Source: Siphonodentalium dalli
Taxonomy: Eukaryota; Mollusca; Scaphopoda; Gadilida; Siphonodentaliidae
Assembly: GCA_032622095.1 (NCBI GenBank)
Contig: CP136065.1
Coordinates: forward strand, 210,282,151-210,346,150
Direction: 5' to 3'
Length of the DNA: 64,000 nucleotides
The position numbers and the translations under genes were made by a program. Positions 37,475-49,886 of the stretch are shown in pieces. The notes beneath the pieces were generated by a model. The model made no database searches. It had not been told where the DNA came from and saw only the letters and a program-made list of their open reading frames with translations. The stretch's first letter is position 1; the number at the start of each line of letters is the position of its first letter.

Positions 37475-37637
37475 GTCATATCAGTACATCTACAACATAT
37501 TACATACATGATAGACCTCAGTCACAATATCTTAAAATTGTGGAGCTTTTATACTATAATACTGATTCACATTATGATGATCTTATGCGCATTGGTGAAT
37601 CTCATTTACTGATAGAGTTTGTATTTTATATCTGCAG

Positions 37638-37725
37638 TCTGATGTGTATGAAGCGACAACTAAAAGTTTGATTCCCAGTGTGGTTAAGGGATATAATGCA
37701 ACCGTCTTCGCATACGGCGCAACGG
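37638..37725 (+). CDS. KIF19: KIF19-like kinesin, coding exon 4 (first half of the P-loop)
   Basis: This exon gives 29 codons plus one base. It starts SDVYEATTKSLI, passes through VVKGYNATVFAYGAT, and ends with the first base of a Gly codon. GYNATVFAYGxTG is the conserved kinesin strand leading into the nucleotide-binding P-loop (Walker A). Acceptor AG is at 37636-37637 and the donor GTACGT at 37726, phase 1. The Gly codon is completed by GT at the start of exon 5, giving GATGAGKT, a complete GxxxxGKT motif. This phase match across 4.9 kb strongly supports both exons. Confidence 0.95.
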
Positions 37726-37869
37726 GTACGTATACATACTGTCGAATCTCTGTTTCTATTAGGGTGTCCACTTTGGGGAACTCCAACTGCACCACTCCCT
37801 TGAATCCGACCAAATACAAGTTTTGCATAATTCCATTTGCATCCCACCTTGGACCTCAGTGCTCAGGCT

Positions 37870-38560
37870 TAATAGCATATATATTCATAAACCATGGTTC
37901 TATTCTATATACCCTGAATGAGAACATTCAGATATTTGAACCTGAACATTGCATAAATCCTAACATCTAGTGGTCCAACTCCAGACAAATGCACACGGCT
38001 ATGGACAAGAGACCAGGACAGGACACACCTGGCCCACCATGGTTGTTCAGCCGGTGTGAGAAAATTTTGAAATCTGAACTAGAAAATCGCAAAATCTTAG
38101 CATCTAGAGTCTAGACTAGCCTAAAGCCTTCCTAGAGTTGGGAATTTCAACTTAGGCTGGAAAATTTCCAACTGATGAAAATTCAAATGACAATGTTGAC
38201 CAAATGTAGGACAATATTGTTTTCTTAATTAACTAGAAGTTTTTGGATGGCCACGGGGGAGGGACCAGGACACAAGCTTTCCAAATGTTGGAAATTTCCA
38301 ACCTGACACCCCCGTAAGGTTGGATAATTTCCTGCTGATGGCCATTTTAGTCAAACATTTTGACCAAAGTAGGAAAATATCCAAATATTGGTCCAAAAAT
38401 TATAAATTCCTCCCAACAAATTGTTTGTAAATCAAACTATACAAGAACATTTTCAACCTATTTATCGGTTTGAAATTTCCAAATAATGTTGTGTCAGGTA
38501 TGAAATTTCCAACTGTTGAACAATTTGACCCCTCCTCCCTGTCGCCACGTCCCTGTGCTG
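37870..38560 (+). repeat. Dispersed repeat, TTGGAAATTTC family, fullest copy
   Basis: Begins near TTAATAGCATATATATTCAT, carries ACATCTAG, CACACCTGGCCCACCATGG, TCCAACTGATG and GGCCACGGGGGAGGGACCAG, and ends near CCCTGTCGCCACGTCCCTG. It seems to cover the whole unit seen in pieces at 2275, 4200, 23900 and 31965. Class unknown. Confidence 0.65.
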
Positions 38561-41500
38561 GCCGAAAGTGATGACTTTAGGCTGTGAGGGCTGAGTCAAA
38601 TATACGCATTGAACTCACGTGGGCGCATGAGTTTGAGAGCACTTTTTAAATTAGTTGTTTTATATGTATGGATTAACAGTGAGGAAGGGTTTTAATTGCC
38701 ACTGAGCCCATTATTATATATACACTAAATCAATACAGTGAGGGGGACGATTGGTTGTTATGAGTATAACGTACTTGAGAATTCTACGTTTCAAGTTGGA
38801 TGTATTATATGCACAGACAAAGCAGATATCGGACTGTACTGACAGAAAAGGGTTATTTTCTATTGAGATCATTGTAAGACTCACGTCGAAATCGATACAC
38901 TATGGCTAACAATTTGCTTCTACACGGATAACAAGTTTGAGAATCATCGGTTCGAAGCTAACCGAGTGTCACAAAACATATAGATCGGCTGTTTACAGAC
39001 GGACACCGGATACAGGATCCCGGACGCTTGACCCTGGTGTACGGAAGTGGTCCGGACCACCGGCGAAATGTCGATTTTTACGGCTACACAATGTCTGACA
39101 TTCTTTGCTATCGATACATATTAAACAAGATATGCAGATATAATTATGCTCGACCTCTCTGGTATTGGAACGAAATGCATAATATTCCAATTTTTGTTTT
39201 TGTTTTTCTTGTTTCAATTTTACAATTCGACCAATATAATGCAGACAATGCGCAGTTCAAATCCACCTTGCTGAAGTTGCATAGCGTATATATAATCAGA
39301 GCAATTACTTCAGAACCACAACTTAGTATAATATTTCATGATGTCCAACTGGCAATTACGTCAACAATAACAATATGACATTCAGTGTCAACAATATGAC
39401 ATTCAGTGATAATTGATGTGAAATTTCTTGACGCTGTTTTGGAATGGCAGCCAGTAAATTACGAACATACGTATAAGTTAACAATGCATCTTTGTATCCG
39501 TTCACTATTAAAGATCGTCTGTCTCTTCCTAGAAAATTGTTTATCACATAATTAGCCCCTAAACCCGGCCTCATATTTTTAGTAAGACACACGTGTATTA
39601 TCGGCACGCGCAATGACGTAACGGCTTAATGTATGCTATCGATTTTTATTATGTTAATTAAAATATAATTATGATATTCAATTTGTGGTGTGTTACTTGG
39701 TGTTATACTGTGAGATAAACATGGGTGATAAGGGTGGTTTAACAATTTTGTCAACATGAAAAGACACACTTAAAATGGAACTATAATTTTTCTTGAAGGT
39801 GTCTTTACTTCCTATTTGGTTGTTATAAGAAATCAATCTTAATTTGTTTTAACCCCGGCCATTTTTGAATGGCGCCCTCTGTCGGTGTTGGGTGATTTTC
39901 GAGCAAGGCTAGTTCCAGATGTTGGCAAAATATTCCTGGATCATTTAACTTCGGAAATCATTTATATTTGATTCAAAATGTCGCAAACATATCGTCATAT
40001 AGCGAAATTACAGCCCCCAAACGCATAGATTTATAGACTACGGATAATCACCCATATAGTATGAGTTGTCACGCGGAGAATTCTGCCATGGCAAATGGTC
40101 TGACCCAACATTGAATAAACACATAAATTGCTATAAAATTATATAAAAGTAAGCATTTCTGCAAACAGTCACGTCTGTGAGTAATGTTTTCTCAAAAGAA
40201 TCACGTCCCAAACGAGTTAAACATTGGTACCTGAATACAGTGTTTTGTTTTGTTTAATATCTCCACCTGATTGATATTTCTTAACATAAGCGTTTACCAC
40301 ATGTCCCACAACCCAATAGCTTTTACTAGATGCATTTTGAGAAATTCCTTTGAAATATCACAAAATACAGAAAAGTTGAGCCAAATGTGCAAACAGACAT
40401 TGGGACGTGTATTGCTTTAGTAAATCGATCTATATTTAAGATATCGATGTTGTTGAACTTTTGACCCAAATAAAGATTGAGTGCCCTTGATAGCTAAACT
40501 ATTGTCAGATTATAAACAAGCCATTCATGATGATCGAGTACTTCACAATTTATGGTCAATATTTTATTGTGAAGACTTCAAAATGTTTGTCCAATAACGA
40601 ATGCCCCAAGTGGCTTAGTTATTCTCTGCTTGGTCCTGTTTGACAATATAATCGTCTGCAGTGCTATAAACTCGGCAGGGCTGTGTTTTTCTCGTCATGA
40701 CAACCAGTTAGAATTGACAAGATGGTTAAGTGTGTCGGATTATATCCGGAAATATGACATCGATAAAATAAATGACACTGGAATGATTCGCTGATCCCTG
40801 CTGGAACCACGTGACCCGCGTCACACGTTGACATTAAGAGGAACTGAATTGTTCCCCATAGGTGCTTGTACTGACATTTGGTCACTTGATACGAAATTTA
40901 TGGTTAGCGAGGCTTATTATGCACTCCCGTGACTCCCATTTTGGTGTATTCGATTATAGGCACTCCCGTGACTCCCATTGGGTGCATTCGAATCAGCATT
41001 ATCGAGCCTTCGAAAACGATAGGTTACCAGGAGGTGTGTTCTAATCCTTGTTCTTGCTGTGGTTATCAGGACTGAATGGTGTTAACTATTCAAACACCGA
41101 GAACGGATCTGGAACATTGGGACGTCACGACAACCGGGAGTGAAAATCCTAAGCCGCAAACACGTCCTTGTTCTGTTCGCGGTGTTCGATTCACCACGCG
41201 CGGGGGTGGGGGCGTCTTGGTGGGTCTACGAACAACACAAGAACGCGGTACGAATACACCCCCACATAAGCATTTTATAAACCCAAGAATTGCAACATCG
41301 AGTTCAAACCAAAATTAGTCCATCGTGACGTCTCGATGTTCCAGTCGTTGGGTCCAGGATGTTGTTGGTCAATCGTTGGTGAACACTCAAAACTACCTGG
41401 GGAAATTAATTCTCTGAACACAATTTCCGTCTCTGTGATACTGCATGTTCTACATGATTCATTGCACAGACAACATTTCCTATATTTGTTTTTTCTCCTT

Positions 41501-42060
41501 TCAACAGTATTATACGTATGCTGAAGGGATCATTGTCTCCATATTATTGGGACCCAGCTTTACGAAATGGTGTTGTTGGTACACAGCTTAACCTTTGTTC
41601 TTTTCAGCACACATTTGATATAAAAAAAAAAACATCTCACATCCAAACACATGGCGCAAGCATGTGTGGTCATAGTATAAAAATATCATTCCGGTCTCAT
41701 ACATTTGCTTTGTATCGGTTCGACACAGCACTATAAGTAGGGTGACAATTTCTATAACATAAACCCACATAGGTCAAGCTGGGAACTCAAAAGAACGATT
41801 TCCCAAAGCTGGGAACGCAACACATCAAAATGTTGCGACAATGACTCATTCAGCCATATTTATGGTGCACTGAAAAACGCCAGAACACCCAAACATAACA
41901 CTAAACGTAACACTTAGAGAACGCCTAATACATGTTGTAACATACAGCAGAGCACTATTGTTCTGGTTAGAACATATTACATGTGTTGTCTGGAGAACAC
42001 ATGCGTTCTGCTTAGAACACATCCGAGGCGTCCGTATTTTTCAGTGCATAATGGTGCAAT

Positions 42061-42524
42061 CAAGTCTGAGTTTAGTGTGCCTGTCATTTGCAGAATAAGG
42101 TCCCCAGAGGGTGAATTTAGGGACGCTATCCCGCATAGCGGGCTAGCATCACTAAATTCACCCTCTGTGAACCTCATTCTGCTTATAAATGCCTCATCTT
42201 CTCTGGAAAGTTTATTTATTATCAAATTTCTATTGAAACTTCTTCACATAGATTCTATTTCTTTTTTAGTTTAGATTCTCTATATCCCCAAATTGGCAGA
42301 CGACACATTGCACAATCGAGGTTCCCAATGGGTATATATCACAATATTCACCATTTGGGAACTTCAATCTAAGTCAATGTCTCCCATAGCAGACGAGGCC
42401 ATGCAGAATGGGGTCCAGAGAGGGTGAATTTGGTGATGCTAGCCCGCTATACGGGATAGCGTCACTAAATTCACCCTCTGGGGACCTCATTCTGAAAATG
42501 TCAGATACACTAAACTCAGGCTTG
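42061..42524 (+). mobile_element. hAT-like non-autonomous element, 464 bp, second copy
   Basis: Perfect 8-bp duplication GGTGCAAT at 42053-42060 and 42525-42532. Inverted ends are CAAGTCTGAGTTTAGTGTGC and, on the other strand, CAAGCCTGAGTTTAGTGTAT. It has the same internal plan and orientation as the copy at 26155-26608. It ends only 128 bases before exon 5, close to the splice acceptor. Confidence 0.9.
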
Positions 42525-42652
42525 GGTGCAATAAAGGGGTAGGGGTTTATGTCTAATTGTGGTGTGTTATTGAACACATTAATTTAAATCGAATAGCAAG
42601 TTTTTGAACTTGAATGGTTATTTTTATTGTGAGTATGGTATAATTTCCGCAG

Positions 42653-42789
42653 GTGCTGGTAAAACCTATACTATGTTGGGAAACGACACTGAGCCAGGGA
42701 TAATGGTCCGGGCGTTGAATGATCTCTTCTTGGAAATGGACAAAACCAGCGATGAGCTGGTGTATAAAGTGACGATGTCCTACCTCGAG
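42653..42789 (+). CDS. KIF19: KIF19-like kinesin, coding exon 5 (second half of the P-loop)
   Basis: The exon begins with GT, which completes a Gly codon, then encodes AGKTYTMLGNDTEPGIM, a helix segment with LNDLFLEMDKTSDE, and ends VTMSYLE. AGKTYTMLG is the Walker A end and following helix of kinesins; EPGI and SYLE are further superfamily landmarks. SYLE is normally followed by (I/V)YNE, so the next exon should open with that. The donor GTGAGT at 42790 is phase 0. No stop or missing key residue is seen; the P-loop Lys and Thr are both present, so the encoded motor looks able to bind ATP. Confidence 0.96.
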
Positions 42790-43130
42790 GTGAGTGTGTG
42801 ACTAACATATATATGATGAAAATACGCCATTGCACAAAACCCTGCTCCAACATTAGTTAAAACGAACACAGAATCACACAAATCCCATCAACTATTATAG
42901 CTACAAAACCATCCATAACCCATGTAGTAATATGCTCTGGAGGGCACTACACCAATCACCATAAAATTACAAAATCATGCATGTAAATATGTTCAGCTGT
43001 CATCTTGTAAACATTTTGTATCTTTAATCTTTGGGAGAGGGGCTTCATAAGTTGAAAAAAACTTGTGCCCCGATCCCTTTTGTATTATATGCAAATAAAA
43101 TACGCTTCAAGTCAAGTGTGTGCCTGTTAA

Positions 43131-43372
43131 CCATTTCTATACTGAATGGATTCTCCCTCACTTATAATAGTATACATTGGAATGGTCCATTATTCACTTG
43201 GATGGGGCGTTCGTGTAATTAAATTAAACAGACGAAAAGATAATACATGTGCAGATGGATTTCTATTAATTGGTGGTAAATGTTCATTTAATAAGTTGGT
43301 CGTTTGCTGAACTTATTATATGAATATTTCCTAAGGGAACTACTCGCCAATGAGTATTTAGAGGAGAAATGG
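43131..43372 (+). mobile_element. TTAA-type MITE, 242 bp
   Basis: TTAA on the left (43127-43130), TTCA on the right (43373-43376, probably a decayed TTAA). Ends are CCATTTCTATACTGAATGG and, on the other strand, CCATTTCTCCTCTAAATAC. An internal hairpin (AATAAGTTGGTCGTTTGCTG with GAACTTATT) relates it to 25101 and 37312. Confidence 0.7.
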
Positions 43373-44111
43373 TTCATTATTGGGCGTCATCGAGATACTC
43401 CATCCACTTTGGTACCTCGAATTGTCCAACTGTCTTTATCCATCCACTTTATTACCTTACAATGCCCAACTACATGAGAATTCCATCCAAACCAAACTGG
43501 AAATTTTCCAACTGATGTAAATCTCATTCTAAAGTTTGAATGAAAGCTACCGAAGGACATAGCATTAGGTAAGACAATGGCAACTGGATCTTATAGAATA
43601 ATGCTCAACGTTTTATTTTAAACGGACCAACGGTTCTACGGTAGGTAGATGTGCAAAAAATATATATAAAAGTCTGTAAAAACGTCACCACTAAGAAGAA
43701 CATGGAGAAATAGATCAACTTTGTTCTTATATTCATTATTGATATTTCTCCAAATTTAATAATGAGATTTTGCGTGTCAAAACCATTAGTACGTCAACAT
43801 TACTGTTACAGTGGGATTACCGATTTAAGTCCAATTTGTTCAATAAGATACCAAATTAAAACCAAAAGTGACAGCAAACATCGGTAAAAGTCAAACCATT
43901 GAAAAATATTCTGAAAATAACATTCAGACTCAAATATTTGAACATACTACACATTTCGTGATGTTTGTGGTCAAATCACTAAAACAGTTTTGTTTAAATG
44001 ACCATGCGAAATTTCGTTATTAATAATGAAAATAAGAACAAAGTCAATCTATATTTCCTTGTTCGTGTCGAGGATAGTTGTTTTGCAGACTGTTATGTTA
44101 TTTCGCATTAA

Positions 44112-44502
44112 CCCTTTACCCAACAGAACGGCCCTGTGCCAATGCATTCTCTTATATATGCGAGTCGACCATAGGTCGCCTCGCATATATAAGAGAATGC
44201 ATTGGCTTAACACATTAAAAATTATAAAATTGTTAAAGAATGTAAGAAAAATGGTAAAAAGTGTTAAAAAAAAATTTATTTTAGGCCAATGCATTCTCTT
44301 ATATATGCGAGGCGACCTATGGTCGACTCGCATATATAAGAGAATGCATTGGCACAGGGCATAACTGTAACTATCACAATGTGGTCAAGGAGCCGGTTCC
44401 AATGATATCCATATTTGTATGGTTCTATTGAGACAGACCGAAGATATTTTAGGCTGTTGAAGCTTTATTTGGCCGGTTTTGGCCGGTTTGTTGGGTAAAG
44501 GG
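44112..44502 (-). mobile_element. piggyBac-type MITE, 391 bp, TTAA-flanked, inverted copy
   Basis: TTAA at 44108-44111 and 44503-44506; ends CCCTTTACCCAACA and TGTTGGGTAAAGGG. It has exactly the same length as the copy at 15526-15916 but the opposite orientation, with the two 69-bp palindromes at about 44138-44206 and 44285-44353. The open frames across it on both strands are by-products of the palindromes. Confidence 0.92.
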
Positions 44503-44734
44503 TTAACCCACTTTGAGTGCCTTAATTTTGTGTCTTTAAAACTTTGCTCCAGCACTAATGCTTCCTCAATCCGCTGAGTTGATGGTCATTGTCGCTTGGA
44601 CATATGGATCAGGTTACCTATTGGATGTGTTCATATCCTCGCGAACACTAGCTCCCAAAAACCAGGAGTGAGGGGCGTATTCGAATCCGTGTTCTTCTAT
44701 GTGTGCGAACGACAGGTTACCAATACCATATCCT

Positions 44735-45712
44735 AACTAGAATGCACTCAGAGAGATGCCAACGTGCGCAAAAATGTAATAAAAAATAATTAAAAAAATA
44801 ATTTCACTGTATTTTACTTCATTTATTTAATTTAATTTAATTTAATGTTAGCAAAAAAAAGACAATTACAATCTTCAATAATTTTATTTATTGTGGCAAA
44901 TTTAGTTAATGGGCGACGGCGGAGCCGGAGCCCATTAACGGGTATTTGACACAGTATATTCGCCATGTACCTTTCCGAAATCACAAAACACCACACTGTT
45001 ATCCCCATTCTAATGCTTTTCGAACTTAAAAATGTTATTTAGACAAACAAATGGCTCGTAATTATCAACGAAATGTGCGGCCATAGAAAACACGCAGCCA
45101 ATTCACGACTTTTTATTTTAAATTTAATGCGCTAGATAAAATATAGTCCCCCAATTACCATCGCTCTTATCGTTAAAAATACTGATAGACATGAAAAATT
45201 GCCACCTCAAATAGAATTAAATATGCACAACAATTAGTTTCTGCATGTACCTGGTGTCTTTTTCAGATGTTTACCACTTACAAATTGCGGTTTTGATTTT
45301 ACCGCGATCTTGAAGTTGAATTGCAACAATGGGAAATTGTTTACTCAATGCGATGTATTTCACGCCGTGTCTGTCGCGGTTTCATGTCAAGAAATTTGGC
45401 CAAATGATATCGAGACACTGACATTGGTGGGGTATAACGTTGTGGTGTTTTGTATTTTCTGAAAGTACATGTATACAGGGCGAATGTACTGACTGTCAAT
45501 TTTCGACAAAAGCCACATCGCTGGTTTGTTTTTATAGCAACGAGCTAGTAACGGAAGTCAGTGCCAAGGGCGTCAACTCTATAATCTACTCCGTAACGTC
45601 GCCGGCATGTACTGCGTAAGGGTGACGTCATGGAGTGAAATAGGTAGGGTGACACCAACGTACCTACGAATCTGACTGATCGCCATACTGTTGCGCGAGC
45701 GCACGTAAATAT
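44735..45712 (+). repeat. Dispersed repeat shared with 15959-16780
   Basis: Same start (AACTAGAATGCACTCAGAGA) and same end (TTGCGCGAGCGCACGTAAAT) as the copy upstream of the gene; the middle parts have diverged and differ in length. Confidence 0.7.
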
Positions 45713-46615
45713 AGAACGAGGAGACTGACACGTGGCCACACGTCATGACGTCATGTTTCTCACTCCCGAATTGTGAGGAGTAAAATTTAGACCACGTGCC
45801 AGTGTCCCCGTTCTATATTTAATATTTGGTCTTGGTAACCTGTTGTTCGCAAACATAGAAGAACACGATTTGAATACACACAGAAATGCAAATCGTGAAT
45901 ATGACGGCACGATGTTTCTGATGTGTGGGATGGAGTGAGGAAATAAACAACATCCTATATATCCCATCGAGGAATTCAAAATAGATCTTAGGTAATATGA
46001 ACCCAGAATCTCTGGCATGTCGTATTTATATCACAGAAACGTGACAAACTTGAGCAAAGGCCAGACATAATCAGCTCATATTGCATATGTGGGTGACATT
46101 GTCGTGATCAGATGTGACGTTTGTTATAATCCTCCCTGTCTTCAACAGTTTTGGCGGAAATTAACAATCATTGAATAATCACGAAATCACGGTTATCATG
46201 GAGATAACGTGATTTTTATAACTAATCTATCAGTGCATGACATTCCAATCGGAAACAGTGTCTTACCATATACGTGCGTTAACCCTTTACCCTACAAAAC
46301 GCCCAGAAAAATAGCCCAAATGAAGCTGCAACAGCCTAAATTATCTTGGGTCTGTCTCAATAGAACCATACAAATATGGATATCATTGGAACCGGCTCAT
46401 TGACCACATTGTGAAGGTTACAGTTATGCCATGTGCCAATGCATTCTCTTATATATGCGAGTCGACCATAGGTCGCCTCGCATATATAAGACAATGCATT
46501 GGCCTAATTTACCATTTTTTTCTTACATTCTTTAACAATTTTATAATTTTTTCTTACATTTTTTAACAATTTTTATAATATTTTTCTACATTCTTTGACA
46601 ACTTTATCATTTTTA

Positions 46616-49600
46616 GCTCAACTTACTTGTAAGTTTGAGCTATTGCCATGGTTTGGCGTCCGTCGTCCGTGTGTCCGTGTGTCCGTGTGTCCGTGTGTCC
46701 GTGTGTCCGTCAACAATTTCCTTTGGCGCGGGCTACAGGTTGTACCTTTGGTCTGATCTTCATGAAATTTGTCATGAATGTTGACATTGACATGTAGATG
46801 GGAACGAGTCATTTTTGGGTCATTCGGCCAAAAAACATGGCCGCTGGCAGCCATCTTGGATTTCAAGATTCAATCCATTGGCGCGGCCTACAGGTCGTAC
46901 TGTTCATCTGATCATCATGAAATTTGTCATTGATGTTAATAATGACATGTAGATGGGAACGAGTGATTTTGGGGTCGTTCGGCCAAAAAACATGGCTGCC
47001 AGCAGCCATCTTGGATTTTACTCTTTGCATGACTAAATCCTTTGGCGCGGGCTACAGGTCGTTGTTTTGGTCGGAAGTTTATGAAATTTGTCATGGATGT
47101 TAACACTGTCATGTAGATGGGAACGAGTGATTTTGAAGTTGTTCGGCCAAAAAACATGGCCGCCAGCAGCCATCTTGGATTTTACTCTTTGCATGACTAA
47201 ATCCTTTGGCGCGGGCTACAGGTTGTACCTTTGGTCTAATCTTTATGAAATTTGTCATGAATGTTGACATTGACATGTAGATGGGAACGAATCAATGTGG
47301 GGTCATTCGGCCAAAAAACATGGCCGCTGGCGGCCATCTTAGATTTCAAAATTCAATCCATTGGCGCGGGCTACAGGTCGTACTGTTCGTCTGATCATCA
47401 TGAAATTTGTCATGGATGTTAATATTGACATGTAGATGGGAACGAGTCATTTTGGGGTTGTTCGGCCAATAAACATGGCCACCAGCAGTCATCTTGGATT
47501 TTACTCTTTGCATGACTAAATCCTTTGGCGCGGGCTACAGGTCGTAGCTTCGATCGGAACATCATGAAATTGGTCATGGATGTTAACAATGACATGTAGA
47601 TGGGAACGAGTGATTTTGGGGTCGTTCGGCCGAAAAACATGGCCGCCAGCAGCCATCTTGGATTTTACTCTTTGTATGACTAAATCCTTTGGCCCGGGCT
47701 ACAGGTCGTACCTTTGGTCTGATCTTTATGAAATTTGTCATGAATGTTGACATTGACATGTAGATGGGAACGAGTCATTTTGGGGTCATTCGGCCTAAAA
47801 ACATGGCCGCTGGCAGCCATCTTGGATTTCAAGATTCAATCCATTGGCGCGGGCTATAGATCGTACTGTTCGCCTGATCATCATGAAATTTGTCATTGAT
47901 GTTAATAATGATATGTAGATGGCAACGAGTGATTTTGGTGTCGTTCGGCCAAAAAACATGGCCGCCAGCAGCCATCTTGGATTTTACTCTTTGCATGACT
48001 AAATCCTTTGGCGCGGGCTACAGGTTGTACCTTTGGTCTAATCTTTATGAAATTTGTCATGAATGTTGACATTGACATGTAGATGGGAACGAATCATTGT
48101 GGGGTCATTCGGCCAAAAAATATGGCCGCTGGTGGCCATCTTAGATTTCAAAATTCAATCCATTGGCGCGGGCTACAGGTCGTACTGTTCATCTGATCAT
48201 CATGAAATTTGTCATGGATGTTAATATTGACATGTAGATGGGAACGAGTCATTTTGGGGTCGTTCGGCCAATAAACATGGCCGCCAGCAGCCATCTTGGA
48301 TTTTACTCTTTGCATGACTAAATCCTTTGGCGCGGGCTACAGGTCGTAGCTTTGATCGGAACATCATGAAATTTGTCATGGATGTTAACAATGACATGTA
48401 GATGGGAACGAGTGATTTTGGAGTTGTTCGGCCGAAAAACATGGCCGCCAGCAGCCATCTTGGATTTTACTCTTTGCATGACTAAATCCTTTGGCGTGGG
48501 CTACAGGTCGTACCTTTGGTCTGATCTTTATGAAATTTGTCATGAATGTTGACATTGACATGTAGATGGGAACGAGTCATTTTGGGGTCATTCGGCCTAA
48601 AAACATAGCCGCTGGCAGCCATCTTGGATTTCAAGATTCAATCCATTGGCGCGGGCTACAGATCGTACTGTTCGTCTGATCATCATAAAATTTGTCATTG
48701 ATGTTAATAATGACATGTAGATGGGAACGAGTGATTTTGGTGTCGTTCGGCCAAAAAACATGGCCGCCAGCAGCCATCTTGTATTTTACTCTTTGCATGA
48801 CTAAATCCTTTGGCGCGGGCTACAGGTCGTTGTGTTGGTCGGAAGTTTATGAAATTTGTCATGGATGTTAACACTGACATGTAGATGGGAACGAGTGATT
48901 TTGGAGTCGTTCGGCCAAAAAACATGGCCGCCAGCAGCCATCTTGGATTTTACTCTTTGCATGACTAAATCCTTTGGCGCGGGCTATAGGTTGCCTTTGG
49001 TCTAATCTTTATAAAATTTGTCATGAACGTTGACATTGACATGTAGATGGGAACGAATCATTGTCGGGTCATTCGGCCAAAAAACATGGCTGCTGGCGGC
49101 CATCTTGGATTTCAAAATTCAATCCATTGGTGCGGGCTACAGGTCGTACTGTTCGTCTGATCATCATGAAATTTGTCATGAATGATAACAATGACATGTA
49201 GATGGGATCGAGTCGTTTTGGGGTCATTTGGTCAAAAAACATGGCCGCCAGCAGCCATCTTGGATTTTACTCTTTGCATGACTAAATCCTTTGGTGCGGG
49301 CTACAGGTCGTAGCTTTGGTCAGATGGTCATGAAATTTGTCATGAATTATAACAATGACATGTAGATGGGAACGAGTCGTTTTGGGGTCATTCGGTCAAA
49401 AAACATTGCCACCAGCATTTTACTTTTTGCATGACTAAATCCTTTGGCGTGGGCTACAGGTCATACCTTTGGTCTGATCTTTATTAAATTTGTCATGAAT
49501 GTTGACATTGACATGTAGATGGGAACGAATCATTGTGGGGTCATTCGGCCAAAAAACATGGCTGCCAGCGGCCATCTTGGATTTCAAAATTCAATCCATT

Positions 49601-49886
49601 GGCGCGGTCTACAGGTCGTACTGTTCGTCTGATCATCATGAAATTTGTATGTTGTAGCTTTGGTCAGATCTTCATAAAATTTGTCATGGATGTTAACAAT
49701 TATACGTAGATGGGAACGAGTTCTTTTGGGGTCAATTGGCCAAAAAAAATGGCCACCAGCAGCCATCTTGTATTTTACTCTTTGCATCACTAAATCCTTT
49801 GGCGCATGTTAGACATTTCAATTAGCACCTTTCCTATTCCTCCATTTACTGTCAACCATTAAATTATTCCCCTACCTAAGTTGAGC
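46616..49886. mobile_element. TA-flanked element, 3,271 bp, filled with tandem repeats
   Basis: Ends GCTCAACTTA and TAAGTTGAGC, with TA on each side (46614-46615 and 49887-49888), as for Tc1/mariner-type targets. The left end is itself a hairpin (GCTCAACTTAC with GTAAGTTTGAGC, 46615-46641), followed by a TGTGTCCG microsatellite (46663-46712) and then the 161-bp array. No transposase is present. It sits inside the T-rich spacer of the MITE between its two palindromes. Confidence 0.8.
46713..49805. repeat. 161-bp monomer array with 1,285-bp higher-order repeat
   Basis: About 19 monomers carry CTTTGGCGCGGGCTACAGGT, TGAAATTTGTCATG, ACATGTAGATGGGAACGAGT and GCAGCCATCTTGGATTT. Equivalent points recur at 46936, 47419, 48221 and 48704, spaced 483, 802 and 483, so a block of eight monomers (1,285 bp) is duplicated. 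The minus-strand 73-codon open frames repeated here are phase by-products of the monomer, not a gene family. Confidence 0.92.

Larger units (their letters stand above)
36542..37637 (+). other. Intron 3 of the KIF19-like gene (1,096 bp)
   Basis: The shortest intron seen, GT-AG, phase 0. It contains a near-perfect hairpin at 36879-36969 (arms about 42 bp around a loop of about 8) and a TTAA-type MITE-like stretch at about 37312-37474, with inverted pieces around TTCAACAAA and TTTGTTGAA. Confidence 0.85.
37726..42652 (+). other. Intron 4 of the KIF19-like gene (4,927 bp)
   Basis: GT-AG intron, phase 1. It starts with a member of the TTGGAAATTT repeat family (37870-38560) and ends 128 bases after a hAT-like element (42061-42524). 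Between about 38570 and 42050 I find no gene. Small direct repeats with ACTCCCGTGACTCCCATT lie at about 40923 and 40961, and the open frames present are short and unlike known proteins. Confidence 0.8.

Noticed and set aside
44026-44364. Open frames on both strands across the twin-hairpin MITE
   Set aside because: Palindromic DNA reads alike on both strands, and both frames fall inside the MITE and its flanks.
46936-48925. Four near-identical minus-strand open frames of 73 codons
   Set aside because: They recur with the satellite period and start and stop at the same place in each monomer group, so they are repeat by-products and not a gene family.
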